Shown here: positions 15,946-23,688 of the stretch, in pieces | Layout: the number at the start of each line of letters is the position of its first letter | Position numbering within the stretch: the stretch's first letter is position 1 | Source of the DNA: DATFMP01 sp035266845 | Lineage (GTDB): Bacteria > SAR324 > JACQKK01 | NCBI GenBank assembly: GCA_035266845.1 | Contig: DATFMP010000084.1 | Coordinates: forward strand, 1-64,000 | Direction: 5' to 3' | Length of the DNA stretch: 64,000 nucleotides | Translations under genes and position numbers: made by a program | Notes under the pieces: generated by a model | What the model was told of the DNA's origin: nothing | What the model saw: only the letters and a program-made list of their open reading frames with translations | Databases searched by the model: none

Positions 15946-16601
15946 GCCGGGTGGTAGAAGGCGTCCAGGTCCGCGGCGCGCAGGCCCTGGGTGGGCCGGT
16001 CGAACTCCACCCGCCCGCCCTTGAGCCCGATCAGTCGATCTGTGAAGTCCAGCGCCAGCCCTACGTCGTGCATGGCCAGCACGACGGTGGGAAAGGCCGC
16101 GTTGATGGCCTCCAGCACGCGGCGTGACTGGAGCGGATCCACCGAGGAGACGGGTTCATCGCCCAGCAGCACCTCGCCGCCCTGGAACAGTGCGCGGCCC
16201 ACGGCGGTGCGCTGCTGCTGGCCGCCGGAAAGCTCGCCCACGGGCTTGCCAAGCAGCTCCTCCAGCCCCAGCTTGCTGACGACAGGTCGCACGGCCTCGA
16301 TCTCGCGGGCCAGCGGGTGCATCAGGTTGAGCAGATTGTAGGCGCTGGAGTGGCGGTGCAGGCGCCCCATGTACACGTTGTGGAAGACCGAGAGGTTCTT
16401 CACCAGCGCATACTCCTGCGGCACCAGCGCGGCGCGCTCGCGTTGCTGGGCGAAGAGGGTGCTCAGCAGGGTGGACTTGCCCGCCCCGCTGGGCCCCACG
16501 AATGCCACGCGCTCGCCGGCCTCGATCTGTAGCGTGATCTCGTGCAGGACGGGGGTGCCATTGTAGCCGATGGACGCCCTCGTCAGCTCAAACAGCGCCA
16601 T
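15942..16601 (-). CDS. phnC: PhnC-type ABC importer ATPase
   Basis: 219 residues, shorter than typical PhnC (about 250-260). Walker A GPSGAGKST, Q-loop PQEYALV, signature LSGGQQQRTAVGRAL, Walker B VLLGDEPVSSVD and H-loop AMHDVGLAL are intact. The PhnC-like region with VYMGRL and the ...SSAYNLLNLM insert is recognisable. It starts 2 bp after the binding-protein stop and overlaps the permease by 4 bp, so the three genes form one tight operon. Confidence 0.9.
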   Translation of the reverse strand: MALFELTRASIGYNGTPVLHEITLQIEAGERVAFVGPSGAGKSTLLSTLFAQQRERAALVPQEYALVKNLSVFHNVYMGRLHRHSSAYNLLNLMHPLAREIEAVRPVVSKLGLEELLGKPVGELSGGQQQRTAVGRALFQGGEVLLGDEPVSSVDPLQSRRVLEAINAAFPTVVLAMHDVGLALDFTDRLIGLKGGRVEFDRPTQGLRAADLDAFYHPA

Positions 16602-16603
16602 GG

Positions 16604-17464
16604 CTAGTCCAGCAGCCCGATCTGCTTGCCCACTTCCTCCACCGGCACGTAGTCCTTGTTGCTGGCCGGCACGAAGCTCTGGCGCGGGAAGGCGGCGAGA
16701 AGCTTGGGATCTTTCATGCCGATCAGGGCCTGCTTCAGGCGCTCAGTGAAGCCCTGGCCGTAGACTTGGTCCACGTCGCCACGCACCGTCCAGTTGTAGT
16801 CCGGGTAAGTGGGCGTGCGCCAGATTACACGCACCTTGTTCGGGTCCACGTGTCCGGCCTTCTTCTCCGTCTCCCACACCTTGTAGTTCAGTGCGCCCAC
16901 TTGGTACGCGCCGGATTGCACCAGTTCGAGCGTCTTGGTGTGGTCACCGCTGAAGCCGACGCGGCTGAACACCTCGTCGGGGCTCTTGCCGAAGGCCTTG
17001 CGAATGAAGTACTCGGGCATCAGCCGGCCGGAGGTGGAGCCCTTGGAGCCGAACGTGAAGGTGAGGCCCTTGATGCCCATCGGGAAGTCCCGACTCTCGG
17101 TCAACCCGGTGCTGGCGTTCGCGATGAAGTACGTCACGAAGAACTGGTCCTCATAGCCTTGCGCGATGGCCTGCGAGCCCGGCACAAGCTTGCGCGCCTG
17201 CACGCCGGATAGCCCGCCGAACCAAGCCATCTGCACTTGGTCGTTGGCGAACGCGGCGATGGAAGCGGCGTAAGACTTCACGGGCACAAACTGCACTTCC
17301 ACGCCCAGCTTGTCCTGCAGGTACGCGGCGACTTGGTCGAAGCGCTGCGTGAGCCGCGTCTCGTCCTGGTCGGGAATGGCGGTGAACACGAATGGCTTGG
17401 CCAGCAGTGGCTGGACGGCCAGCAGCAGCAGGACCGACGCCAGCAGCAACTTGCGCATCATCAG
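16604..17464 (-). CDS. phnD: PhnD-like periplasmic binding protein, possible selenium oxyanion receptor
   Basis: 286 residues. The Sec-type signal peptide MRKLLLASVLLLLAV...LLA precedes a PhnD/phosphite-type fold: FTAIPDQDETRL, FVPVKSYAASIAAF, MAWFGGLSGVQAR, TFTFGSKGSTSGRLMPEYF, then FSGDHTKTLELVQSGAYQVGALNY. The WFGG and GSxGSTSG segments form the ligand site in this family. To my knowledge this pattern matches the PhnD subclade annotated as putative selenate ABC transporter binding protein; I cannot test it here. The start at 17464 follows GAGGAGGAAGG; ATG 17461 is equally possible. The frame is open for 78 more codons upstream, rejected because the signal peptide would be buried. Confidence 0.88.
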   Translation of the reverse strand: MMMRKLLLASVLLLLAVQPLLAKPFVFTAIPDQDETRLTQRFDQVAAYLQDKLGVEVQFVPVKSYAASIAAFANDQVQMAWFGGLSGVQARKLVPGSQAIAQGYEDQFFVTYFIANASTGLTESRDFPMGIKGLTFTFGSKGSTSGRLMPEYFIRKAFGKSPDEVFSRVGFSGDHTKTLELVQSGAYQVGALNYKVWETEKKAGHVDPNKVRVIWRTPTYPDYNWTVRGDVDQVYGQGFTERLKQALIGMKDPKLLAAFPRQSFVPASNKDYVPVEEVGKQIGLLD

Positions 17465-17966
17465 ACCTTCCTCCTCATCAAGAGCACTTTGTGCACGGAG
17501 CGCACCGGCCGTCTGCCCGTGCGGCGAGCGCACGCGGTCCGGGCTTGGCCGGATGGGGAACTGACGGGAAGGCGTCCGACGATGAACGATGCCCAGGGGT
17601 TTGCCCTGGGCTACCTGCCTGCGCCGGGGGGGCGGTGGGCCACGGATGCGCCGTGCCCACCCGTCCCGGGCGGTCGCTGACGTGTCGTCGTGACGCACCC
17701 GATCCGAGGCGAACGCCCGGTTCGCGTGACGATCACGCCGCGTCAGTCAGGCGGCAGAAACGGCCGCTGCACGTATGGCATTGCGCGAATCCGCGTTTGC
17801 GGCGGCGCCCGGCCACCCGGGCCTGAGCGTCGCTGAGATGGGCTGTAGAACGATAGCGTTCCCGGCTCGCGCCGGGCCTCCAGAGGCGGAGGGGGGCCCA
17901 CAACCCAGTGACTGATCGTCCAAATCTACCGGCAAATCGAGGGCGGTGCAATTGCCGGCCGACCGG
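17465..17966. other. Structured 502-bp intergenic region between senB and the importer operon
   Basis: No credible coding frame. It contains a GNRA-type hairpin on the minus strand (CCCGGC-GCGA-GCCGGG, 17861-17876), a bulged hairpin just upstream of it (about 17877-17899), and an operator-like palindrome GCGTGA-CGA-TCACGC (17724-17738). It probably holds the 3' end of the sen transcript and the promoter/leader of the importer operon. I could not match it to a cobalamin or other known riboswitch, and no clear Pho box is seen. Confidence 0.45.
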
Positions 17967-18929
17967 TCAATTGGCGCCGCCCGCACCCAGTTCGGCCAGC
18001 AGGCTCCGCCATGCCTCGCGCTCGCGGGCGGGATGGAAGCGCGGTGCCACGGCGGCCGCGGCCTCCTCCAGCGCCGCCAGGTATGCCTTGTCGATTTCGG
18101 CGCGGTGCAGCAGAGCGGCCAGAGCCGCAGCATCGCCCACGGGGAAGTAGCCCGGGTAGTCCGGCCCCAGCAGGCCGATGGTGCCGGGGATGGCACTGGC
18201 CAGCAGAGGCACGCCTGCCGTCACGGCCTCCCCCACCACGTTCGCCCCGCCCTCCGAGCGCGAACTGAGCACCAGCAGCCGGCTGCGCGCAATGAGCCGC
18301 CGCGCCCGCCAGTGCGGCAGCTCGCCCAGCCAATGGTAGCGGGGACTGGTCGCCATCTCCGCCTGCGCCTGCTGCTCCAGTTGTGCATCGAGGGCCCCGC
18401 CCGCGTGAAGTACGCGGATTCAGGAGCTTTCGGGGAGAAGCCGCGCCGCGGCCGACGTGAGCAGGGGGTCCTTGACCGCGCGAAGGTGGCCGACCACGGC
18501 TACATCGAAAGTGCGGCGCCGTGGCGGCAGGCGTCGCACGGGGTTGGCGGCCTGCACGATCACCCGCGTCTTGGCGTGAGCTTCGGGCGGGAGCACTCGC
18601 GGTGCTTCGTCCTGCAGCACCACCAGGCGATCTGCCAGCGCAATGCTCTCCAGGGTGGCGGGGTCGTCCGGCAGGTCCACGTAGAGGTCGGTACCCGTCA
18701 TCACCACCACCAATGGACCGGTGGGATGCTGCCGCCGGTAGGCCGCCACGGCGGCGTGGCTGCGCCGGGCGTGCAGCGCCACCAGCAGGTCGCACGCTTC
18801 GCCTTCGTAGTGCTCCGCCACGGAGACGCGGTGACCCAGCCCGCGCAGGACGCGCGCCCACGATACGGCGGTGAGGCGGTTTCCCTTGCGAGAACGCGGT
18901 GGGGCTGGGGTGATCAGGCGGACGTGCAT
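17967..18929 (-). CDS. senB: SenB-type selenosugar synthase (glycosyltransferase), interrupted by an in-frame UGA
   Basis: The frame is continuous from ATG 18927-18929 to TGA 17967-17969 except for one TGA at 18420-18422 (codon 170). Read through, it is a 320-residue GT-B glycosyltransferase of family length. N-terminal half: LITPAPPRSRKGNRLTA, DLLVALHARRSH, VVMTGTDLYVDLP, VVGHLRAVKDP. C-terminal half: VLHAGGALDAQL, YHWLGELPHWRA, VLSSRSEGGANVVGEAVTAGVPLLAS, GLLGPDYPGYFPVGD. This is the pattern of SenB, which joins selenophosphate to a UDP-sugar in selenoneine synthesis. It starts 7 bp after the SenA-like gene. The UGA may be a nonsense mutation (CGA to TGA), a sequencing error or a Sec codon; similarity is equally good on both sides. 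Confidence 0.85.
18389..18405 (-). promoter_or_regulatory. Possible but weak SECIS-like hairpin after the senB UGA
   Basis: On the minus strand, nucleotides 15-31 after the UGA can form CG/CG, a C-U mismatch, then GGGC/GCCC around a GGG loop starting 22 nt after the UGA. The spacing and loop G fit a bacterial SECIS. A stronger competing hairpin, CCGCGT/ACGCGG (nucleotides 3-8 and 14-19), would disrupt it. GC-rich DNA gives such hairpins easily, so this is weak evidence. Confidence 0.25.
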
Positions 18930-18936
18930 GAGCCGG

Positions 18937-20253
18937 CTAGCGTTCGCAGGTGCGGAACCCGGCGAAGACGTCGCGCCGGTCGGGCAGGAAGAAGTTCCGG
19001 TACGTGTTGCGGATCAAACGCGCGCGGGTGGCCCAACACCCGCCCCGCAGCACCTTCCAGTAGCCGAACCAGGGCGCCGAATATTCGCGGTAGGGACGAT
19101 CCACCACGTAGCCGGGGAATGGGTAGAACGCGGACGCCGTCCATTCCCACACGTTGCCCAACATCTGCCGGCAGCCGAAGGCACTGTCCCCGGCGGGGTA
19201 GGCAGCCACATCCACGCAACCCAGCCGTGTCCCGTCCAGATTCGCATGCTCCGGTCCGGGTGGGGCATCGCCCCAGGGGTAGCGCCGCTTGCCCGGACCG
19301 AACGCTTGGCCTTCCGCCTCGGCACTTGCGGCCACTTCCCACTCCGCCTCCGTGGGCAAGCGCCGTCCAGCCCAGTTGCACCAAGCCTCCGCCTCGTACC
19401 AGTTCACGTGGATCACCGGGTGGTGGGGCTCCAGGGGCAGCCAGCGGTCGTAGTGCCTGCGCTCCCAGCCGCCGGTCCGCCAGCGCCAGTAGACCGGGTG
19501 CTCCGCGTCGGCGCGGGTGCGCCAGCGCCAACCCTCGTAGCTCCAGAACTCCCGGCGGGTGTAGCCCATGGCGTCCACGAAGCGGGCAAAAGCCTCGTTG
19601 GTAACCGGGGCGCGGGCGATGCGGAACGGGGCCACCTGCACCGGGTGCGCCCATTTCTCGTTGTCGAACACGAAGGGCTCGTCCTCCGTAGCGCCCAGGC
19701 GATACTCGCCGCCGGGGATCGCCACGTCCTCCGGCAGCGGCCCCGCAGGGCCGGGGGGCGGCCCCGCGGCTTCCTCTTCATTCAGCCGCGGAGGTTGATA
19801 TTCGAGCGTCTGACGCGTGTACGTGAACGCCTCGTCGTGCATGTCCTCGTGGTAGGCCGCCAGCCGGTACAGATACGTTTCGCGTGCGTCCGGGGCATGG
19901 CCTTGCAGCCGCCCCAGCACCTCGTCCCGCACACGCTGCGCGTAAGCCAGCGTGCCGGCACGATCCGGCAGTGGCGCATCCCACCTGTCGTCATGGTCGA
20001 TCACGAACGAGTTGTAACGCTCGTTGCCGTGTTCAATGAGCGGCGGCCGACCGGGGTCCAGCTCGCGCAGCAGGAATGTCTCCCAAAAGTTGGCCACGTG
20101 GCCAACTTCCCACAGAGGCGGGTTCACGATGGACAGGCGCGGGCCTAGCCATTGCTCGTCGCTCAGATCATCCACGAGCCGGTGCGTATGTGCGTCGGCA
20201 TCGCGCACCAGGCGCGTCAGTTCGTCGGCGGAAAGGGTATGGCGTGGATTCAT
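18937..20253 (-). CDS. senA: SenA/EgtB-type selenoxide or sulfoxide synthase
   Basis: 438 residues. The N-terminal DinB-like domain carries the iron ligands His52 (GHVANFWE) and the HxxxHxE motif His135-x3-His139-x-Glu141 (YHEDMHDEA). The C-terminal formylglycine-generating-enzyme/sulfatase-modifying domain has LPTEAEWE, GNVWEWTASAF, VLRGGCWAT and ends RNFFLPDRRDVFAGFRTC. This is the EgtB/OvoA/SenA architecture, a non-haem iron enzyme that joins a thiol or selenol to hercynine. Its direct coupling to senB (7-bp gap) is what argues for SenA and selenoneine rather than EgtB and ergothioneine. No egtD is nearby. Confidence 0.85.
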   Translation of the reverse strand: MNPRHTLSADELTRLVRDADAHTHRLVDDLSDEQWLGPRLSIVNPPLWEVGHVANFWETFLLRELDPGRPPLIEHGNERYNSFVIDHDDRWDAPLPDRAGTLAYAQRVRDEVLGRLQGHAPDARETYLYRLAAYHEDMHDEAFTYTRQTLEYQPPRLNEEEAAGPPPGPAGPLPEDVAIPGGEYRLGATEDEPFVFDNEKWAHPVQVAPFRIARAPVTNEAFARFVDAMGYTRREFWSYEGWRWRTRADAEHPVYWRWRTGGWERRHYDRWLPLEPHHPVIHVNWYEAEAWCNWAGRRLPTEAEWEVAASAEAEGQAFGPGKRRYPWGDAPPGPEHANLDGTRLGCVDVAAYPAGDSAFGCRQMLGNVWEWTASAFYPFPGYVVDRPYREYSAPWFGYWKVLRGGCWATRARLIRNTYRNFFLPDRRDVFAGFRTCER

Positions 20254-20341
20254 GCAGCGGTGGGGTCGGGTGTTCGCGGGCCGTGGGTGGCGCCGCTCTG
20301 TCGCGCCAGTATAGCCCGTGCCCGCCGGACGGCAAGCGCCG

Positions 20342-21718
20342 CTAACGCGCGCAGGTGCGGAAGCCCGCGATGATGTCGCGTCGGTCGGGCTGAAAGAAGT
20401 TGCGGTAGGTATTGCGGATCACGTCGGAGCGCGTGGCCCAGCTTCCGCCGCGCAGCACATGGTGATTGCCGAACCAGGGCGCGGAGCATTCGCGGTAGGG
20501 GTAGTCCACCACGTAGCCGGGATATGGGTAGAATGCCGAGGCCGTCCATTCCCACACGTTGCCCAGCATCTGGCGGCATCCGCACGCGCTGTCGCCCTCG
20601 GGATGCGCGGCCACGTCCACGCAGCCGATAGAGCCGGCGTCCAGGTGCGCATGTGCGGCGCCCGGGGTGGCATCGCCCCAAGGATAGGTGCGTCGGTTGG
20701 CCGACCCCGGTCCGGAGTGGCCGCTCGCGTGCGGCTCAGCTCCGGTGGCCGCCAACTCCCACTCCGCCTCCGTGGGCAGGCGCCGACCGGCCCACTGGCA
20801 CCACGCCTCGGCCTCGAACCAATTCACGTGCACCATGGGCACGTGAGGCTCCAGAGGCACCCAGCGGTCATAGTGGCGGCGCAGCCAGCGGACCCCATCT
20901 CGGTGCCAATACAAGGGTAGCGTAGCCTCCGCTCGCTGGCGCCAGCGCCAGCCCCGATAGCTCCACAGTTCCTCCCGCTTGTAGCCGTCGGCTTCCACGA
21001 ATTCGGCGAACTCGGCCTGGGTCACGGGAGCGCGGGCCATGCGGAAGGGCGCCAGTTCCACCGGGTACGCCCATTTCTCGTTATCCCACACGTAAGGCTG
21101 GTCGGGCTTGGCACCGCACAGGTACGTGCCGCCGGCCACCTCTACGTCGCCGGGCAGGGGGCCCTGCGTCCGCCCAGAGGTGGCTTTGGGGCGCGCGGTG
21201 GTATCGCGCACGGGAGCTGGAAACCCGTATATCTGGCGGTACCACGTGAGTGCCTCGCTGTGCATCTCCTCGTGCTGCACCGCCGTCAGGTATAGATAGG
21301 TCTCCCAGGCGTCCGGCTCGTGCCGCTCCAGCCAGTCCTGCACATACCAGGTGACGTGTCGCAGATACTCCAGCGTGCCCCGCCGGGAGGGCAGGGGGGC
21401 CTCCCAACGGTCGTCCCGATCGAGCGCGAAGGAATTGTACAGCGCGTACCCGTTCTCGATGAGCGGCCCGGTGTTCTCCAGCACGCCCAGTTCGCCCAGC
21501 AGGAAGCGCTCGTAGAAGTGCGCGACGTGTCCGACCTCCCAGCGGACGGGATTGGCGATGGGCGTTGGATTGCCCCGCCACTGATTCTCGTCGAGATCGT
21601 CAACCAGCTCCAGCGTGCGGCGCCGAACGTCCTGTAGCCGATCGGTCAGTGTGGCGGGGGACAGGCACAACCACTTGTCGCGGGCCTGGAGCGGGCGGCT
21701 GGCCTGGGAGGGGGTCAC
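20342..21718 (-). CDS. Second EgtB/SenA-type synthase, tandem paralogue
   Basis: About 458 residues from GTG 21718; the frame opens to ATG 21856 (504 residues), and a TTG at 21670 is closest to the start of homology. Numbered from 21856, the iron ligands are His110, His195 and His199 with Glu201 (QHEEMHSEAL). The C-terminal domain mirrors the neighbour (LPTEAEWELAA, GNVWEWTASAF, RNFFQPDRRDIIAGFRTC). It is clearly a duplicate of the adjacent gene, 88 bp upstream in the same orientation. It may be the ergothioneine enzyme, a second selenoneine enzyme or handle another substrate; the sequence does not decide. Confidence 0.82.
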   Translation of the reverse strand: MTPSQASRPLQARDKWLCLSPATLTDRLQDVRRRTLELVDDLDENQWRGNPTPIANPVRWEVGHVAHFYERFLLGELGVLENTGPLIENGYALYNSFALDRDDRWEAPLPSRRGTLEYLRHVTWYVQDWLERHEPDAWETYLYLTAVQHEEMHSEALTWYRQIYGFPAPVRDTTARPKATSGRTQGPLPGDVEVAGGTYLCGAKPDQPYVWDNEKWAYPVELAPFRMARAPVTQAEFAEFVEADGYKREELWSYRGWRWRQRAEATLPLYWHRDGVRWLRRHYDRWVPLEPHVPMVHVNWFEAEAWCQWAGRRLPTEAEWELAATGAEPHASGHSGPGSANRRTYPWGDATPGAAHAHLDAGSIGCVDVAAHPEGDSACGCRQMLGNVWEWTASAFYPYPGYVVDYPYRECSAPWFGNHHVLRGGSWATRSDVIRNTYRNFFQPDRRDIIAGFRTCAR

Positions 21719-21874
21719 GGCGCTCTCGCTGGCGGTGCGGAACCGAAGTGGACGGGCGTTGGCAGCGGTGGCACCACCCGTTGCGCCGTCCCTCCCGAGC
21801 CGCGGTGGGCCGTGCCGGCCAAGCCACCTTTCGCGGGCCGTAGTGCACTCCGGCATGGGACAGCGCGCCAGTTC

Positions 21875-21902
21875 ACTATACCGGCCGAAATGACCGGGTC
21901 AA
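21875..21902 (-). promoter_or_regulatory. Promoter for the SenA/SenB operon
   Basis: Minus strand TTGACC (21897-21902), 16-nt spacer, TATAGT (21875-21880): 5 of 6 matches at each box to the sigma70 consensus. Transcription would start near 21868. It lies in the 75-bp gap between the ClC gene stop and the longest possible start of the tandem paralogue, so it is well placed to drive both synthases and senB. Confidence 0.6.
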
Positions 21903-21930
21903 ATGCGGCTGCCGGCAAGGGCACGCCTCG

Positions 21931-23688
21931 CTACTCGGTGGTGTGGACGATCAGTTCGCGGCGGTAGCGGTCGAACAGGGTGGACTTGGACATCATGCCC
22001 AGGTAGCGGCCGTCCTCGATGACGGGCAGGGACCAAGCCCCACTGCTCTCGAAGCGCTGAATGGCCGAGAGCGCACTCTCACGGGCGTCGATGGTGGGCA
22101 GGTCCGTGTGCATCACGGAGCCGATGGTCATGATGGGGTACAACGTGGTGTCGAACAGGTAGGGGCGCAGGTCGTCCAGGTGCACCACGCCCTCCCAGGC
22201 CCGGGTTTCCGGATCCACCACCGGGAAGATGTTGCGCTTGGCGTGCTTGAAGATCTCCACAAACTCGCCCAGCAGCATGGACTCGTGCAGGACGATGTCC
22301 TCCTTGTCCACCAACTCGCGGGGCTCCATGGTCTGCAGCAGGTGTTGATCCGAGCCGCGCCGGGCCAGCTCGCCTCGGTCGATCAACTCGCGGGTATAGA
22401 CAGAGCCTTCCTCGAAGAAATAGCTGATCAGCATCGCCAGCGCGGCCACGATCATGAGGGGCAGGATCAGCTCGTATCCGTCTGTCACTTCCAGCACGAG
22501 GAACATCCCGGTCAGCGGCGCGTGCATGATGCCCGCCATCATGGCGGCCATGCCCACCAGGGCATAGGCGGACGGGGTGGCCAGCGCCCAGCCGCCAAAC
22601 ACCGTGCGGATGAGTTCGCCGAAGCCGTAGCCCAGGCCGCTGCCCAGCACCAGGGCGGGGGCGAACATGCCGCCGGAGCCCCCGCTGCCCAGCGTCATGC
22701 AGACCGCCAGAAACTTGAGCAGGACGAAGAGGCCAACGCCCAGCAGCGTGTAGGTGCCGAAGCCGCTCAGGAAATCCTCGATGGCCAGGTAGCCGTCGTG
22801 CAGCACCGAGGGCATGAAGTAGCCGAAGATGCCCACAATCAGCCCACCGATCCCGGCCTTCACCCAGTTCGGCAGCTTCATCCCGCCAAAGATTTCCTCG
22901 GTGAGCCCCAGCGCCCGTTGGAAGAGCACGGAGATGCCGCCCCCGACGACGCCCAGTACGATGCAGGCCAGCAGATCCACCGTGCTGAAGTGGAAGAGCT
23001 GATGCGTGAACTGAATTTGGTTGCCCAACAGCCATCGGCTGAGCTGCGTGGCCGAGACGGCCGCGATGACCGACGGCAGGATGGACAGCGCGCTCCATTC
23101 ACCCAGGATCACCTCCAACGCGAACACGGCTCCGGTGACGGGCGCATTGAAGATGGCCGCGATGCCTCCGGCCACGCCATAGCCCAGCAGCAGGGTGCGC
23201 CGCCGCTCGTTGAAGCGCAGTGCCGCCCCGATGGCACTGCCGATGGCACCGCCGCTGGTGGCGATCGGGCCTTCGAGCCCAGCCGAGCCGCCACTGCCCA
23301 CGGTAAGGAAGCTGGAGATGAGGCGCGAGTACGTCATGCTCTTGCGCAAGGAGCCGCCGCCGAAGCTGGACGAGCGGATCAGCTCCGGCACCCCGTGTCC
23401 GCCGGTTTCCCGGACGACATGGCGCAGGAAGAGCGAGGACAACATCGCCCCCCCCGCCGGCAACACGATCATGAGGGGCGTGTGGTGGAATCTGGCCAGA
23501 AAGTCGATCAGCCGGTGCACTGCGATGTTGAGGACCACCGCCGGCACGCCGGCGGCCAGCCCTACGCCCACGGCGAGCACCATGAGCAGCGCCGCCTCCC
23601 GCGCCGAGGTGCGGTGCAGCATCCGCCGTGCGCTCTGGGGGCCCTCCATGGCCATCGCGCCCGGGTCATGTCGTCTCAGAAAATGCAT
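21931..23688 (-). CDS. ClC-family chloride channel/antiporter with CBS domains
   Basis: 585 residues. The membrane core has the ClC selectivity motifs: GSGGSAGLEGP with the gating Glu conserved, and GSGGSGGMFAPALVLG. Two CBS domains fill the C-terminal 130 residues (LGEFVEIFKHAKRNIFPVVD; MTIGSVMHTDLPTID and SWSLPVIEDGRYLG-like). The gene probably exchanges Cl- for H+ or conducts Cl- across the inner membrane, regulated by nucleotides at the CBS pair. The start at 23688 overlaps the PtsN-like gene by 23 bp; ATG 23655 or 23649 would avoid this. Confidence 0.92.
   Translation of the reverse strand: MHFLRRHDPGAMAMEGPQSARRMLHRTSAREAALLMVLAVGVGLAAGVPAVVLNIAVHRLIDFLARFHHTPLMIVLPAGGAMLSSLFLRHVVRETGGHGVPELIRSSSFGGGSLRKSMTYSRLISSFLTVGSGGSAGLEGPIATSGGAIGSAIGAALRFNERRRTLLLGYGVAGGIAAIFNAPVTGAVFALEVILGEWSALSILPSVIAAVSATQLSRWLLGNQIQFTHQLFHFSTVDLLACIVLGVVGGGISVLFQRALGLTEEIFGGMKLPNWVKAGIGGLIVGIFGYFMPSVLHDGYLAIEDFLSGFGTYTLLGVGLFVLLKFLAVCMTLGSGGSGGMFAPALVLGSGLGYGFGELIRTVFGGWALATPSAYALVGMAAMMAGIMHAPLTGMFLVLEVTDGYELILPLMIVAALAMLISYFFEEGSVYTRELIDRGELARRGSDQHLLQTMEPRELVDKEDIVLHESMLLGEFVEIFKHAKRNIFPVVDPETRAWEGVVHLDDLRPYLFDTTLYPIMTIGSVMHTDLPTIDARESALSAIQRFESSGAWSLPVIEDGRYLGMMSKSTLFDRYRRELIVHTTE

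Noticed and set aside
17660..17900. A cobalamin-type riboswitch before the importer operon
   Set aside because: Fragments such as CACTGGG occur, but the B12-box and the core stems could not be assembled.
18420..18929. A complete 169-residue gene ending at the UGA
   Set aside because: The sequence stops in the middle of a GT-B fold, and the same frame continues after the UGA with the missing half of the family, so the two parts were annotated as one interrupted gene.
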